A program made the translations under genes and the position numbers. Shown here piece after piece: positions 37,981 through 47,250 of a stretch of DNA of 64,000 nucleotides; the stretch's first letter is position 1; the number at the start of each line of letters is the position of its first letter. A model generated the notes under the pieces. That model was not told the DNA's origin. It made no database searches and was given only the letters and a program-made list of their open reading frames with translations. The stretch is taken from NCBI GenBank assembly GCA_029241985.1, contig JAQWUU010000021.1, positions 1-64,000 on the forward strand. Direction: 5' to 3'. This DNA comes from Aquiluna sp. Its GTDB lineage: Bacteria > Actinomycetota > Actinomycetes > Actinomycetales > Microbacteriaceae.

Positions 37981-39129
37981 TTGCGCATTCTGCTTGGCAT
38001 CACGGGTGGAATAGCGGCTTATAAAGCCGCAAACTTGGTCCGAGCCTTGGCTGAACTTGGGCATAATGTTCAAGTACTTCCAACCAAAAACGCGCTTGAG
38101 TTTATTGGAAAGTCGACTCTCGAAGCCCTTTCTGGTAACCCGATTTATACCGAGATGTATGAAGACGTCCAAGAAGTTAGGCACGTCGCCTATGGCCAGG
38201 AGGCCGAGCTTGTGCTGGTCGCACCAGCCACTGCCAACTTCCTCGCAAAATTAGCTAACGGCATGGCCGATGATCTACTGATGAATGCGATCCTGGCAAG
38301 CTCAGCGCCGGTCGTTGTGTGTCCAGCCATGCACACTGAAATGTGGCTCAACCCGGCTACTACAGCCAACGTTGAAATCCTGGAGCAGCGTGGAATTCGC
38401 GTGATGAGACCTGAAAGTGGTCGTCTCACAGGTGGCGATAGTGGTTTGGGTCGATTGCCGGAAACTAGCGACATTATTTCTTTTGCACTTTACGGCTCTG
38501 AGGTTTTGGCAGGAAAGTCTGTAATCGTGACGGCTGGCGGCACGCGTGAGCCAATCGACGAAGTACGCTTCATCGGAAACTTCTCATCCGGGCGTATGGG
38601 TATTGAACTTGCTCTGGCGTTTAGAGATGCTGGTGCGCAGGTGAAACTGATTGCTTGCAACATCGATAGAGAGTTGCCAGCAGGCATCGAAATCCAGCGG
38701 GTATCTAGCGTTTCCGAGCTGGAGTCCGCGATGGATCAACCTTCAGACCTATTGGTCATGGCCGCAGCTGTTTCTGATTTTCAACTCAAAAACCCTCATC
38801 GAGGAAAGCTGCCTCGTGGAGAGGCAATGTCTTTGGAGCTAACGCCAACAAAAGACTTGTTGGCACAGTACGCCGCCAACCAAAAGGATTCCTATTGCGT
38901 AGGCTTCGCACTCGTTGAGAACGGTAGTGATGTCATCAAAGTCGCAACTCGAAAGATGCAGGAAAAGGGTGTGGCTGCGGTGGTTGGGAACGAAATTACC
39001 GCGCTCGGTGCCGTTGACTCATCGGTTCACTTTGTAACAGCTGATGGCGCACAACATAAATCCGGCAGCAAAACGGACATCGCTCGGTGGCTCGTTGCGG
39101 AGCTAAGTGCCATCTTGTCCAAGTCCTAA
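37981..39129 (+). CDS. coaBC: bifunctional phosphopantothenoylcysteine decarboxylase/synthase
   Basis: CoaBC performs two steps of coenzyme A synthesis (EC 4.1.1.36 and 6.3.2.5). The N-terminal CoaC flavodoxin-like part has [37 protein letters not shown] and PAMHTEMW; the C-terminal CoaB part has [25 protein letters not shown] and AAVSDFQLK. The length of 382 residues is normal. Translation begins at TTG 37981 with a weak AGG upstream. Confidence 0.95.
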   Translation: MRILLGITGGIAAYKAANLVRALAELGHNVQVLPTKNALEFIGKSTLEALSGNPIYTEMYEDVQEVRHVAYGQEAELVLVAPATANFLAKLANGMADDLLMNAILASSAPVVVCPAMHTEMWLNPATTANVEILEQRGIRVMRPESGRLTGGDSGLGRLPETSDIISFALYGSEVLAGKSVIVTAGGTREPIDEVRFIGNFSSGRMGIELALAFRDAGAQVKLIACNIDRELPAGIEIQRVSSVSELESAMDQPSDLLVMAAAVSDFQLKNPHRGKLPRGEAMSLELTPTKDLLAQYAANQKDSYCVGFALVENGSDVIKVATRKMQEKGVAAVVGNEITALGAVDSSVHFVTADGAQHKSGSKTDIARWLVAELSAILSKS

Positions 39130-39130
39130 C

Positions 39131-39136
39131 TAGACT
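39131..39136 (+). promoter_or_regulatory. -10 box of metK (leaderless type)
   Basis: TAGACT begins two bases after the coaBC stop and is followed by seven bases and the metK ATG at 39144. No ribosome site is present in the gap, so transcription probably starts at the ATG itself. The gap is far too short for a SAM riboswitch. Confidence 0.5.
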
Positions 39137-39143
39137 TGAATTT

Positions 39144-40325
39144 ATGACGCTACGAACTTTTACCTCAGAATCTGTAACTGAGGGGCATCCGGATAAAATC
39201 TGTGACCAAATCTCCGACACGATCTTGGACGCACTGCTCGAACAAGATTCTGAGGCCAGAGTCGCGGTTGAGACACTTGTGACCACAGGCCTCGTGCACG
39301 TAGCCGGAGAAGTCACAACCACTGGCTATGTAGAGATTCCTCAGCTAGTGAGGCAAAAACTACTAGACATTGGTTACAACTCATCCAACATTGGGTTCGA
39401 TGGCGAGTCTTGCGGTGTTTCGGTTTCGATTGGAGCGCAGTCAAGCGACATAGCTCAAGGAGTTAATAACTCCCTCGAGTCGCGAGGATCAGACAGCGGA
39501 ATTCAAATCGGGGCTGGCGACCAGGGAATGATGTTCGGATATGCAACGAACGAAACCAAAAATTTCATGCCAGCGCCGATATCACTGGCGCACCGACTTA
39601 CTGAAAAACTCGCTGCTGTCCGCCGAGAGTTAGACAAACCGGTCTTGAGGCCTGATGGCAAGGCGCAAGTATCTGTTTCCTACGAAGGCGCCACCCCGAT
39701 TTCGATTGAGACAATAGTTCTGTCCACTCAGCACCACCCCGACGTAAATCAGGATGAGCTCGCTGCACTTGTCTTAGAGCGAGTTATAAAGCCAGTGCTT
39801 GCGACAAGTGAACTGGATTACAGCGAGACGAATTACTACATCAACCCGACCGGCAGGTTCGTGATCGGAGGTCCGCAAGGAGACGCAGGCCTAACCGGCA
39901 GAAAGATTATTGTCGACACCTACGGTGGAAGTGCGAGACACGGTGGAGGTGCCTTCAGTGGCAAAGACCCCTCGAAAGTGGATAGGTCTGCTGCATACGC
40001 GATGCGATGGGTTGCGAAGAACTTGGTAGCAGCTGGTCTAGCCGAGAGAGCAGAAATCCAGGTCGCATACGCTATCGGCGTCGCTTCGCCGGTGTCACTG
40101 CACGTCGAAACCTTTGGAACCGAATCGGTTGAGCAAGAAGCAATCCTGCACGCAATTTCGAAGGTTTTCGACTTGCGTCCAGCTGCAATTATCGAGGCAC
40201 TTGACCTTAAGCGTCCGATCTACGCAAAGACAGCAATCTACGGTCATTTCGGGAGAGAGTTACCGGAATTTACCTGGGAGAAACTCGACCGCGTTGATGC
40301 TCTGAGACAAGCCGCGGGGCAGTAG
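39144..40325 (+). CDS. metK: S-adenosylmethionine synthase
   Basis: MetK makes S-adenosylmethionine from methionine and ATP (EC 2.5.1.6). The 393-residue protein has [19 protein letters not shown] at the N-terminus, the ATP-binding hexapeptide GAGDQG in [16 protein letters not shown], and [17 protein letters not shown] start it at ATG 39144: the frame is open to 39087, but relatives begin at RTFTSESV and the upstream part overlaps coaBC. No Shine-Dalgarno exists, in line with the -10 box seven bases before the ATG. Confidence 0.97.
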   Translation: MTLRTFTSESVTEGHPDKICDQISDTILDALLEQDSEARVAVETLVTTGLVHVAGEVTTTGYVEIPQLVRQKLLDIGYNSSNIGFDGESCGVSVSIGAQSSDIAQGVNNSLESRGSDSGIQIGAGDQGMMFGYATNETKNFMPAPISLAHRLTEKLAAVRRELDKPVLRPDGKAQVSVSYEGATPISIETIVLSTQHHPDVNQDELAALVLERVIKPVLATSELDYSETNYYINPTGRFVIGGPQGDAGLTGRKIIVDTYGGSARHGGGAFSGKDPSKVDRSAAYAMRWVAKNLVAAGLAERAEIQVAYAIGVASPVSLHVETFGTESVEQEAILHAISKVFDLRPAAIIEALDLKRPIYAKTAIYGHFGRELPEFTWEKLDRVDALRQAAGQ

Positions 40326-42164
40326 GTGAGTCGCTTTGTATCTGTGGCCGCAAAGTCTCCCTTGATACAGCTTGACCGGTCTTTTGACTACATCGTCCCT
40401 GATGAACACATTGACGAAATTCGCATCGGACAAGAGGTGGTATTTCCCCTCGGGCGAAGCAAGAAGCCACAGGTGGGATTCGTGACTCAAACATTGGACG
40501 AAAGTGAATTTGCCACAACCTCGCTGCTGAGCGTGTCAGATAACAGTGAAGTCCTGCCACCCTCTCTGGCAAAGTTCTTGCGGCAGGTCGCAGACCGACA
40601 GTGCGTTGCACTTGGTGAACTCTTGGGATTGGCAATTCCGGATCGTATGACCACGATTGAGAAACTCCAACCGCTGGCAGTTCTTACCAAACCGCAAAAC
40701 CTGATCGAAGTGAACGTGGTTCCACCACTAACTGCAAAGTCCGCTGTTTTGACATCAGCCAGAGCAGTAAACATAGACGGTTCGAACCATCCAGATTGGG
40801 CGGTTCTTATCGCCACGGAGGCCATAAAGCGTTTCAGCAATGGCCTTTCCTGCATTTTGATTGCCCCTGAGAAGGCGGACATAGATTGCCTGGAGTCTGC
40901 ACTTGGCGCCCTCGGATTCAAGGATGCCCTAATTATGATGAGGCCCGGGTCAAAAAAATCCACCAGATATCAAAATTTCCATCTCATCAAGGACTCGCAA
41001 GCAGTCATCGTAGTTGGCACCAGGTCGGCCATCTATGCGCCGGTGCAAAACTTGGGTCTCGTGGCTCTTCATGATGACCTTGATGACAGCCTGAGAGATC
41101 AGGGATCGCCCTTCACGCACTCCAGAGAGCTGGCGCTAATGAGGGCCACCGATGGCGTGGCGCTTTTGTTCACCGCACCCTACCGCTCAGTAGAAATCGA
41201 GCGCTTGGTGTCAATCGGCCACATGTCGGAACACAGAGTTGTTGCAAAGCCTATTCGCATCTCATATACCGAGCCTGGAATCAGAATGGATCAGTCTGCT
41301 TTTCAGCTTGTAAAAGAGTACCTAGAAGCTGGAGTTGTGCTGGTATTGCTTCCTCGAAAAGGGGACTCTGCCGCTGTGTATTGCGGTGGCTGCGGAGATA
41401 AACTCAGCTGCAGTTGCGGCGGGTACATGTGGCAACCAGATTCTGACACGGTGCAATGTCGAATCTGTCGGACAAATTACACCCGCTGCACGAAGTGTGA
41501 ATCTCGAAGCATCAAGAAGGGTCGCACCGGTAGCGCCAGGACAGTGTCGGAGTTAGGTAAGACATTTCCAAACATCTTCATTGCAGAGGCCGCTGGCGGC
41601 AAGAAGCTCACCGGGCTGAAGCAAAAGAATCAACTGGTTATCGCGACCCCAGGTTCAGCACCGAGACTCAAGCAAGGATATGCGGCGGTGCTTGTCCTAG
41701 ACTGCGATGTTTGGCTGAGCAGGCAAAGTCTAAACGCTCAACAGCTTGCACTGCGTGACTGGATGGAAACCTTCGATCTGATGGCAGAAGATGGCAGAGC
41801 AATCCTTTCCGGTATCGGATCTGAACTCGGAACAGCAGTCAGCCTCGGCAAATTGATTCCCCTAGCTCAGCAAGCACTTCGAGAGGCAAAGGAGTTGAAT
41901 TTGCCGCCAGCATCCAGGATCTGCACCCTGGAAGCTACAGGCGTCACCCTCGAAGCTGCGTTGGAGGCAGCCAAATCCCAAAAAGGCGAGGTGATCCGGG
42001 CTGACTTTTCCTCTGGTACAGCCCTGATTCGCTTTTCCTTTAACCAGGGTGCAGCCGTTGCCAAAAGCTTGAGAGCGGTGGCTGTCGGAGCAACAGCGAG
42101 GACAATAGGCAATACGAAGCGTCGCGGGTTGCGAGTTGTCATGGACGACGCTAGAGCGCTTTAG
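40326..42164 (+). CDS. priA: PriA-like primosomal protein, helicase motifs lost
   Basis: This 612-residue protein aligns with PriA, the replication-restart protein. The N-terminal 3'-DNA-binding domain (FDYIVPDEHIDEIRIGQEVVFPLG) and the Cys-rich zinc module (VYCGGCGDKLSCSCGG, then QCRICRTNYTRCTKCE) are intact. The ATPase motifs are not: no GxxxxGK[ST] Walker A can be found, and the DEAH-like box reads ALHDDLDDS. This loss is typical of actinobacterial PriA, which is therefore probably a structural loader rather than a helicase. It starts at GTG directly after metK. Confidence 0.88.
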   Translation: MSRFVSVAAKSPLIQLDRSFDYIVPDEHIDEIRIGQEVVFPLGRSKKPQVGFVTQTLDESEFATTSLLSVSDNSEVLPPSLAKFLRQVADRQCVALGELLGLAIPDRMTTIEKLQPLAVLTKPQNLIEVNVVPPLTAKSAVLTSARAVNIDGSNHPDWAVLIATEAIKRFSNGLSCILIAPEKADIDCLESALGALGFKDALIMMRPGSKKSTRYQNFHLIKDSQAVIVVGTRSAIYAPVQNLGLVALHDDLDDSLRDQGSPFTHSRELALMRATDGVALLFTAPYRSVEIERLVSIGHMSEHRVVAKPIRISYTEPGIRMDQSAFQLVKEYLEAGVVLVLLPRKGDSAAVYCGGCGDKLSCSCGGYMWQPDSDTVQCRICRTNYTRCTKCESRSIKKGRTGSARTVSELGKTFPNIFIAEAAGGKKLTGLKQKNQLVIATPGSAPRLKQGYAAVLVLDCDVWLSRQSLNAQQLALRDWMETFDLMAEDGRAILSGIGSELGTAVSLGKLIPLAQQALREAKELNLPPASRICTLEATGVTLEAALEAAKSQKGEVIRADFSSGTALIRFSFNQGAAVAKSLRAVAVGATARTIGNTKRRGLRVVMDDARAL

Positions 42165-42170
42165 GAATTT

Positions 42171-43073
42171 ATGAAAATAGTATTTGCCGGTACGCCTCAG
42201 ATCTCAGCTCTGGCGCTTGAAATAATCTCCGAAGCCCACGAAGTTGTCTTGGCAATTACGCGACCAGACGCTCTTGTCGGGCGAAATCGAACCCTAACGC
42301 CATCACCGGTAGCGCTCAAGGCTGGAGAACTAGGAATCCCAGTTATCAAAGCAAACAAGTTCGATGAGGAAGTGATTTCTGAGATTTCTGGTAGCGGGGC
42401 CCAGAATGCCGTTGTGATTGCTTTTGGCGCAATGATTCCCGCTCAGGCTTTGGGGTTGCTGGATTGGTGGAACATCCACTTCTCGCTGCTGCCAATGTGG
42501 CGCGGTGCTTCGCCCCTGCAGCACTCAATGATGACCAATGGACCAAGTGGCGTCACGATTTTTAGACTCGACCAAGGAATGGACACTGGTCCCGTTCTGG
42601 CGCAACAAAACATCAAGTTCCTGCCATCAGAGACCTGCGGAGAAGCCCTGGTGAGGTTTACTGGCATTGCATCCAACCTGGTCTGCGACCTTCTCACCAA
42701 CATTCCGGAAGCGACCCCTCAGGCGGGGACAACGAGCTACGCAGGCAAGATTGTACGAGCCGATGCGAGAATCGACTGGAGTCAACCTGCCACGCGAATA
42801 GACGCACTCGTAAGAGCCATGAACCCTGAACCGATGGCTTGGACGGAGATCAACGGCAAAGATGTCAAGATAATAAGAACTCACCTCACTGAAACAGACT
42901 ATGGAACCACCAAGATTCCAGGCGCTGTATTTAAAGATGAGAATGGTGCAGTGCTCGTGCAGTGTGGCGACGGAAAGCAGATTGCCCTGATAGAACTGCA
43001 GCCTTCAGGAAAAGGCAGAATGCCCAGCTCGGATTGGCTGAACGGGCAAAATAAGGAGATTCATTTTGGATAA
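42171..43073 (+). CDS. fmt: methionyl-tRNA formyltransferase
   Basis: Fmt formylates initiator Met-tRNA using 10-formyl-THF (EC 2.1.2.9). The catalytic Asn-His-Asp set is visible in WWNIHFSLLPMWRGASPLQ and DQGMDTGPVL; MKIVFAGTPQISALAL opens the Rossmann-like domain and a C-terminal tRNA-binding OB domain follows. The length of 300 residues is normal. AGGA lies just before the ATG. The neighbourhood priA-fmt-rsmB is conserved. Confidence 0.96.
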   Translation: MKIVFAGTPQISALALEIISEAHEVVLAITRPDALVGRNRTLTPSPVALKAGELGIPVIKANKFDEEVISEISGSGAQNAVVIAFGAMIPAQALGLLDWWNIHFSLLPMWRGASPLQHSMMTNGPSGVTIFRLDQGMDTGPVLAQQNIKFLPSETCGEALVRFTGIASNLVCDLLTNIPEATPQAGTTSYAGKIVRADARIDWSQPATRIDALVRAMNPEPMAWTEINGKDVKIIRTHLTETDYGTTKIPGAVFKDENGAVLVQCGDGKQIALIELQPSGKGRMPSSDWLNGQNKEIHFG

Positions 43074-44388
43074 CCCACGGCAATTGGCGTTGGACCTCTT
43101 GGGCCGAGTTGCGACATCGGAAAGCTACATAAACCTGCTGCTTCCAAAGGAACTCGCGAAAAGAGACTGGAACGACGCCGACAAGGGTCTGGTCCAGGAG
43201 CTCAGCTATGGAGCATTGCGCTGGCAACTTCAGTACGACCAAATTATCGATCACTTCACCGCAGGAAAAACTCTTTCACAGAATCTGCGTTCTGCTATTC
43301 AGCTGGGCCTTCATCAACTGTTCCGTATGCGGATCCCGACTCATGCCGCCATCAATGAAACCGTGGACCTAGTGAAGCGGTTTGAAAATAGCGCGGCCGG
43401 CCTTGCCAACGCTGTTTTGAGAAATGCAGACCGGGCAGGTCTGGATCCGCTCCTCGAAACAATCACTCAAGGAAAAGACAGATTCTCCAAGTTGTCGATC
43501 ATTCACTCTCACCCGCTTTGGATCATCACAGGCATGCAGTCCGCGCTGGAGTTGGATAATCGCGGTGACCAGCTTGAGGATCTGTTGATTGCAAATAACG
43601 AAGTACCTGGAGTCAACCTGGTAGCCCTAACAGAGGATGCTGCTAAAAGACTCGTGGATTCGGGTGTCGAGCGTGGAAGCGCTTCACCCAGGGGTTTTCT
43701 TGCGAAGGGCAATCTCACGGAAGTGCTGAGCGATCGTGATGTAAGAGTGCAGGATCAGGGGTCTCAGTTGGTCGCGCTCGCATTCGCCTCAATTGCGCCA
43801 AAGGAATCTAGCTGGCTGGACATGTGTTCTGGGCCAGGTGGTAAGTCAGCAGTGCTTGAAAGGCAGATCGGCAAGACAGGACTTCTGACGTGCTATGAAC
43901 CAAACGCCAAGAGGGCCAAACTGGTTCAAAACGCTCTGCTTCCAAATGGCACATCGGTCGTTCTCACAGCACGAGGTCAAGACGCTCCTGAAATGGCTTT
44001 CGAGGCTATCTTGCTTGACGCTCCTTGCGCGGGGCTGGGATCTCTTAGAAGGAAGCCCGAATCGCGTTGGTCGAAGACGCCTGAACAGCTGCCAGAGCTA
44101 ACCAAATTGCAGGCTGAGCTCATCGACGCAGCTGTTAGGGCACTCAAGCCAGGAGGCCACTTGATGTATGCCACTTGCTCGCCCCTGGTCATTGAGACGA
44201 ACGCCCAGATACGAGCAGCACTGGATCGTCACAGCGAGCTGGAATTGATTGATCTATATCCAATTTTGAAACAATTAGCACCAGACTTAGCACTAAACGA
44301 AAATCGGAAGACGGTTCAACTCTGGCCGCACTTGCACAAAACTGATGCCATGTTCATGGCGTTACTTAGGAAGAGAGAGGAAAGTTAG
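43066..44388 (+). CDS. rsmB: 16S rRNA m5C967 methyltransferase RsmB (Sun/Fmu)
   Basis: This 440-residue protein has an N-terminal NusB-like helical domain (to about residue 140, ALDLLGRVATSESYINLLLP) and a SAM-dependent methyltransferase domain. It shows SAM motif I LDMCSGPGGKSAVL, the motif IV Cys in LLDAPCAGLGSLRRKP and the catalytic motif VI Cys in LMYATCSPLVIETN. It would methylate a cytosine of 16S rRNA (EC 2.1.1.176). The start is TTG 43066, seven bases after AAGGAG, overlapping fmt by eight bases. Confidence 0.92.
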   Translation: MDNPRQLALDLLGRVATSESYINLLLPKELAKRDWNDADKGLVQELSYGALRWQLQYDQIIDHFTAGKTLSQNLRSAIQLGLHQLFRMRIPTHAAINETVDLVKRFENSAAGLANAVLRNADRAGLDPLLETITQGKDRFSKLSIIHSHPLWIITGMQSALELDNRGDQLEDLLIANNEVPGVNLVALTEDAAKRLVDSGVERGSASPRGFLAKGNLTEVLSDRDVRVQDQGSQLVALAFASIAPKESSWLDMCSGPGGKSAVLERQIGKTGLLTCYEPNAKRAKLVQNALLPNGTSVVLTARGQDAPEMAFEAILLDAPCAGLGSLRRKPESRWSKTPEQLPELTKLQAELIDAAVRALKPGGHLMYATCSPLVIETNAQIRAALDRHSELELIDLYPILKQLAPDLALNENRKTVQLWPHLHKTDAMFMALLRKREES

Positions 44389-44389
44389 C

Positions 44390-45052
44390 ATGCAGATCAA
44401 CCCTTCTATTTTGAGCGCTGACTTTGCAAACCTCGAATCGGAGCTAAACACCATTGCTAGCGCCGACATGGCACATGTTGATGTCATGGATAACCATTTC
44501 GTGCCGAACCTCACGATTGGCCCTGCAGTTGTGAAAAGGCTTGCCGAGGTTTCCCCCATTCCGCTAGACGTCCACCTAATGATCGAGAACCCAGACAAGT
44601 GGGCAATCAGCTACGCCGAGGCAGGCGCTGCATCGGTGACTTTTCACATTGAGGCGAGTCACCAACCGATTGACCTCGCTAGGAGACTACGAGCAGCAGG
44701 TGCAGAGGCAGCGGTAGCTATAAAGCCCGGTACAGACTTGTCCACAATTGTTGAGCTCCTTCCTGAGATTGACATGCTCTTGGTGATGACAGTTGAACCG
44801 GGGTTCGGGGGCCAGCCTCTAATCAAAGACACCCTTCACAAAATTGCCGAGGCTAGGAAGCTGATTCGCAAGAGCGGGGCAAAGATTCGGCTGCAAGTCG
44901 ATGGGGGAGTGACCGAATCAAACCTGGGCGAGCTGGCGCAACTCGGAGCCGATTCATTCGTGGCCGGTTCAGCAATTTACAATCACAGTGACCGTGCTCT
45001 TCAGATTCATAAACTTCGCGAATCCGCAAGGCTGGGCTTAGGTCGCAGCTAA
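44390..45052 (+). CDS. rpe: ribulose-phosphate 3-epimerase
   Basis: Rpe interconverts ribulose 5-phosphate and xylulose 5-phosphate (EC 5.1.3.1) in the pentose phosphate pathway. The 220-residue TIM barrel has NPSILSADFANLE, HVDVMDNHFVPNLTIGP (metal ligands), DVHLMIENPD and MTVEPGFGGQ. I start it at ATG 44390, one base after the rsmB stop and downstream of AGAGG; the longer frame inside rsmB is not conserved. Confidence 0.96.
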   Translation: MQINPSILSADFANLESELNTIASADMAHVDVMDNHFVPNLTIGPAVVKRLAEVSPIPLDVHLMIENPDKWAISYAEAGAASVTFHIEASHQPIDLARRLRAAGAEAAVAIKPGTDLSTIVELLPEIDMLLVMTVEPGFGGQPLIKDTLHKIAEARKLIRKSGAKIRLQVDGGVTESNLGELAQLGADSFVAGSAIYNHSDRALQIHKLRESARLGLGRS

Positions 45053-45057
45053 CTTCT

Positions 45058-45066
45058 TAGTATCCT
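45058..45066 (+). promoter_or_regulatory. -10 region of the hisE-hisG-hisF-hisI-trpE unit
   Basis: TAGTAT (45058-45063) overlaps TATCCT (45061-45066); the latter lies exactly six bases before the hisE ATG. Either could direct transcription starting at or just before the start codon. There is no normally spaced Shine-Dalgarno. Confidence 0.4.
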
Positions 45067-45072
45067 TGAGGT

Positions 45073-45336
45073 ATGAAAAGCTTCCAAGACCTCTTTGACG
45101 AACTCAGTGCTAAGAAAAGCGTTGACTCTGACGCTTCCGGCACTTCGAAATTGCTGGACGCGGGCGTGCACGCGATCGGCAAAAAAGTAGTTGAGGAAGC
45201 CGCGGAACTTTGGATGGCAGCCGAACATGAGTCTGATGAGCAGGTGGCCCTTGAGGCTTCGCAGCTCATTTATTACATTCAGCTGATCTTAATTTCAAGA
45301 AATATTCCCCTGAAGTCCGTGGAAGCGGTGCTCTAA
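45073..45336 (+). CDS. hisE: phosphoribosyl-ATP diphosphatase
   Basis: HisE hydrolyses phosphoribosyl-ATP to phosphoribosyl-AMP (EC 3.6.1.31), step two of histidine synthesis. The 87-residue all-helical MazG-like protein shows GVHAIGKKVVEEAAELWMA and the following Glu/Asp-rich helix that binds magnesium. It is a separate gene from hisI, the actinobacterial pattern. Its stop overlaps the hisG ATG by one base. Confidence 0.94.
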   Translation: MKSFQDLFDELSAKKSVDSDASGTSKLLDAGVHAIGKKVVEEAAELWMAAEHESDEQVALEASQLIYYIQLILISRNIPLKSVEAVL

Positions 45337-46178
45337 TGCTGAGAGTAGCAATCCCAAATAAGGGGATTCTTTCAGAGTCCGCAATCCAAATGCTCAAGGA
45401 AGCCGGCTACCAAACGAGGCGGGACAGTCAAGAACTTCACTTAGTCGACCAGGCTAACAACACTGAATTTTTCTACCTTCGACCACGAGACATCGCCACT
45501 TACGTGGGGTCTGGCTCGCTTGACGTGGGACTCACTGGTTTAGACCTTCTCATGGATTCAGAATCTCCGGCTGAAGAGATTGCTGATCTTGGGTTTGGTG
45601 GCTCGACATTCCGGTTTGCCGGTCCTGTGGACTCTAATTTCAAGCGTCCAAGCGACCTCCAGGGTAAGAGATTGGCCACCGCCTATCCCAAGCTTATTAG
45701 CAACTACCTATCGAAACTTGATGTCCACTGCGAAATTGTAAAGCTTGATGGAGCGGTTGAATCTGCAGTCAAGCTTGGGGTGGCTGACGCGGTGGCAGAT
45801 GTGGTTTCAACGGGCAACACTCTAAGGAAAGCTGGCTTGCAGATCTTCGGAGAAACGATCCTCACGTCTACCGCAAGATTGATAGCTGCACCTGGTAAAT
45901 CTGAAGCCGCCCAAACACTACTAATGAGGCTCAAGGGTGTTCTGGTAGCTCGAAAGTACGTGATTATTGATTACGACTGCCCTATTAACCTCCTGGACGC
46001 GGCGACCAAAATTACGCCAGGTATTGAGTCTCCAACTATTTCTCCACTTGCAAACCTCGACTGGGTTGCGGTCCGTGCACTGGTTCCAGCCGAAGACACT
46101 AACCAGATAATGGATAGCCTCTATGCGGTGGGCGCAAGAGCAATCCTTGTCTCGGCTATTCACGCAGCGAGAATCTAG
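45336..46178 (+). CDS. hisG: ATP phosphoribosyltransferase (long form)
   Basis: HisG starts histidine synthesis by joining ATP and PRPP (EC 2.4.2.17). The 280-residue protein is the long HisG form with a C-terminal ACT-like regulatory domain, so it does not need HisZ and is expected to be inhibited by histidine. Visible are [41 protein letters not shown] and the PRPP loop [18 protein letters not shown]. It overlaps hisE and hisF by one base each. Confidence 0.96.
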   Translation: MLRVAIPNKGILSESAIQMLKEAGYQTRRDSQELHLVDQANNTEFFYLRPRDIATYVGSGSLDVGLTGLDLLMDSESPAEEIADLGFGGSTFRFAGPVDSNFKRPSDLQGKRLATAYPKLISNYLSKLDVHCEIVKLDGAVESAVKLGVADAVADVVSTGNTLRKAGLQIFGETILTSTARLIAAPGKSEAAQTLLMRLKGVLVARKYVIIDYDCPINLLDAATKITPGIESPTISPLANLDWVAVRALVPAEDTNQIMDSLYAVGARAILVSAIHAARI

Positions 46179-46933
46179 TGCCGGTAATTCGAGTCATTCC
46201 ATGCCTCGATGTGGCTAGTGGACGCGTAGTCAAAGGAGTAAATTTTCAAGGCTTGAAAGACGCCGGCGACCCGGTTGAATTGGCCGCAAACTATTACCGT
46301 CAAGGCGCCGATGAAATTACTTTCCTCGACGTCACTGCCGCGTCTGAGAACCGATCCACCACTAAAGACCTTGTGACCCGTTGCGCAGAAGAGGTCTTTA
46401 TTCCGTTGACCGTCGGGGGAGGTATTAGAGGCGTAGAGGATGTTACAGCTTTACTGAAAGCCGGCGCTGACAAAGTTTCGGTGGGTTCAGCCGGTATTGC
46501 AAGGCCAGATTTACTGTCGGAAATTGCAATGGAGCACGGGAACCAGATTCTTGTGGTTTCGTTAGACATTAAGCGGGGCGACACCAAGTCAGGCTTCACT
46601 GTTACATCCCATGGGGGCCGAAAAGAAACCGGGCTTGATGCGATGGAATGGGTGACTCAGGTGCAGCAGTTGGGTGCAGGGGAGTTACTTATAAACAGCA
46701 TGGACGCCGACGGAACCAAGCAAGGTTTTGACATAGAGCTCATTGAATTGGTGCTTAGAGAGTCCTCAATACCAATTATCGCCTCGGGTGGTGCCGGAAC
46801 TATTTCGCACTTCGTCGAAGCCGCTCAGGCCGGAGCAGACGCTCTATTGGCAGCCAGTGTTTTTCACAGTGGAGCAATAGCTATTTCAGAAGTAAAGTCA
46901 GAGCTTGCAAAAGCTGGAATAGAGGTGAGATGA
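46178..46933 (+). CDS. hisF: imidazole glycerol phosphate synthase subunit HisF
   Basis: HisF is the cyclase subunit that forms imidazole glycerol phosphate and AICAR using ammonia from HisH (EC 4.3.2.10). The 251-residue TIM barrel has [19 protein letters not shown] with its catalytic Asp, [20 protein letters not shown], and the second Asp in [15 protein letters not shown]. It starts at GTG overlapping hisG. hisH, hisA, hisB, hisC and hisD are not in the window. Confidence 0.97.
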   Translation: MPVIRVIPCLDVASGRVVKGVNFQGLKDAGDPVELAANYYRQGADEITFLDVTAASENRSTTKDLVTRCAEEVFIPLTVGGGIRGVEDVTALLKAGADKVSVGSAGIARPDLLSEIAMEHGNQILVVSLDIKRGDTKSGFTVTSHGGRKETGLDAMEWVTQVQQLGAGELLINSMDADGTKQGFDIELIELVLRESSIPIIASGGAGTISHFVEAAQAGADALLAASVFHSGAIAISEVKSELAKAGIEVR

Positions 46934-47250
46934 GATCGCTCGAAATTGATTCGGTTTCTTTTGACGACAAAGGTTTGGTACCCCTGATTTGCCAAGACCA
47001 GCAAACGCGAAGCGTGCTGATGCTCGGGTATGCCAACCGCGAGGCGCTTGAAAAAACTATCCAGACCGGTGATATTCACTTCTATTCAAGGTCAAGGGCT
47101 GAACTTTGGCACAAGGGCTCAACGAGTGGCAATTTTTTGAAATTGGTATCCATACAAATGGACTGCGATTCGGATGCACTTCTTGCAGTTGTGAACCCAC
47201 TTGGGCCAACTTGCCACACCGGTGCAAATTCGTGTTTTGAGGAAAGTTGA
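46930..47250 (+). CDS. hisI: phosphoribosyl-AMP cyclohydrolase
   Basis: HisI opens the adenine ring of phosphoribosyl-AMP (EC 3.5.4.19). The 106-residue protein has [37 protein letters not shown], the metal-binding [22 protein letters not shown] and the closing NSCFEE. It is a stand-alone cyclohydrolase without a HisE domain. It overlaps hisF by four bases and trpE by one, joining the histidine and tryptophan genes. Confidence 0.95.
   Translation: MRSLEIDSVSFDDKGLVPLICQDQQTRSVLMLGYANREALEKTIQTGDIHFYSRSRAELWHKGSTSGNFLKLVSIQMDCDSDALLAVVNPLGPTCHTGANSCFEES

Noticed and set aside
39121-39143. SAM riboswitch before metK
   Set aside because: Only 14 bases separate coaBC from metK, too short for any known SAM aptamer.
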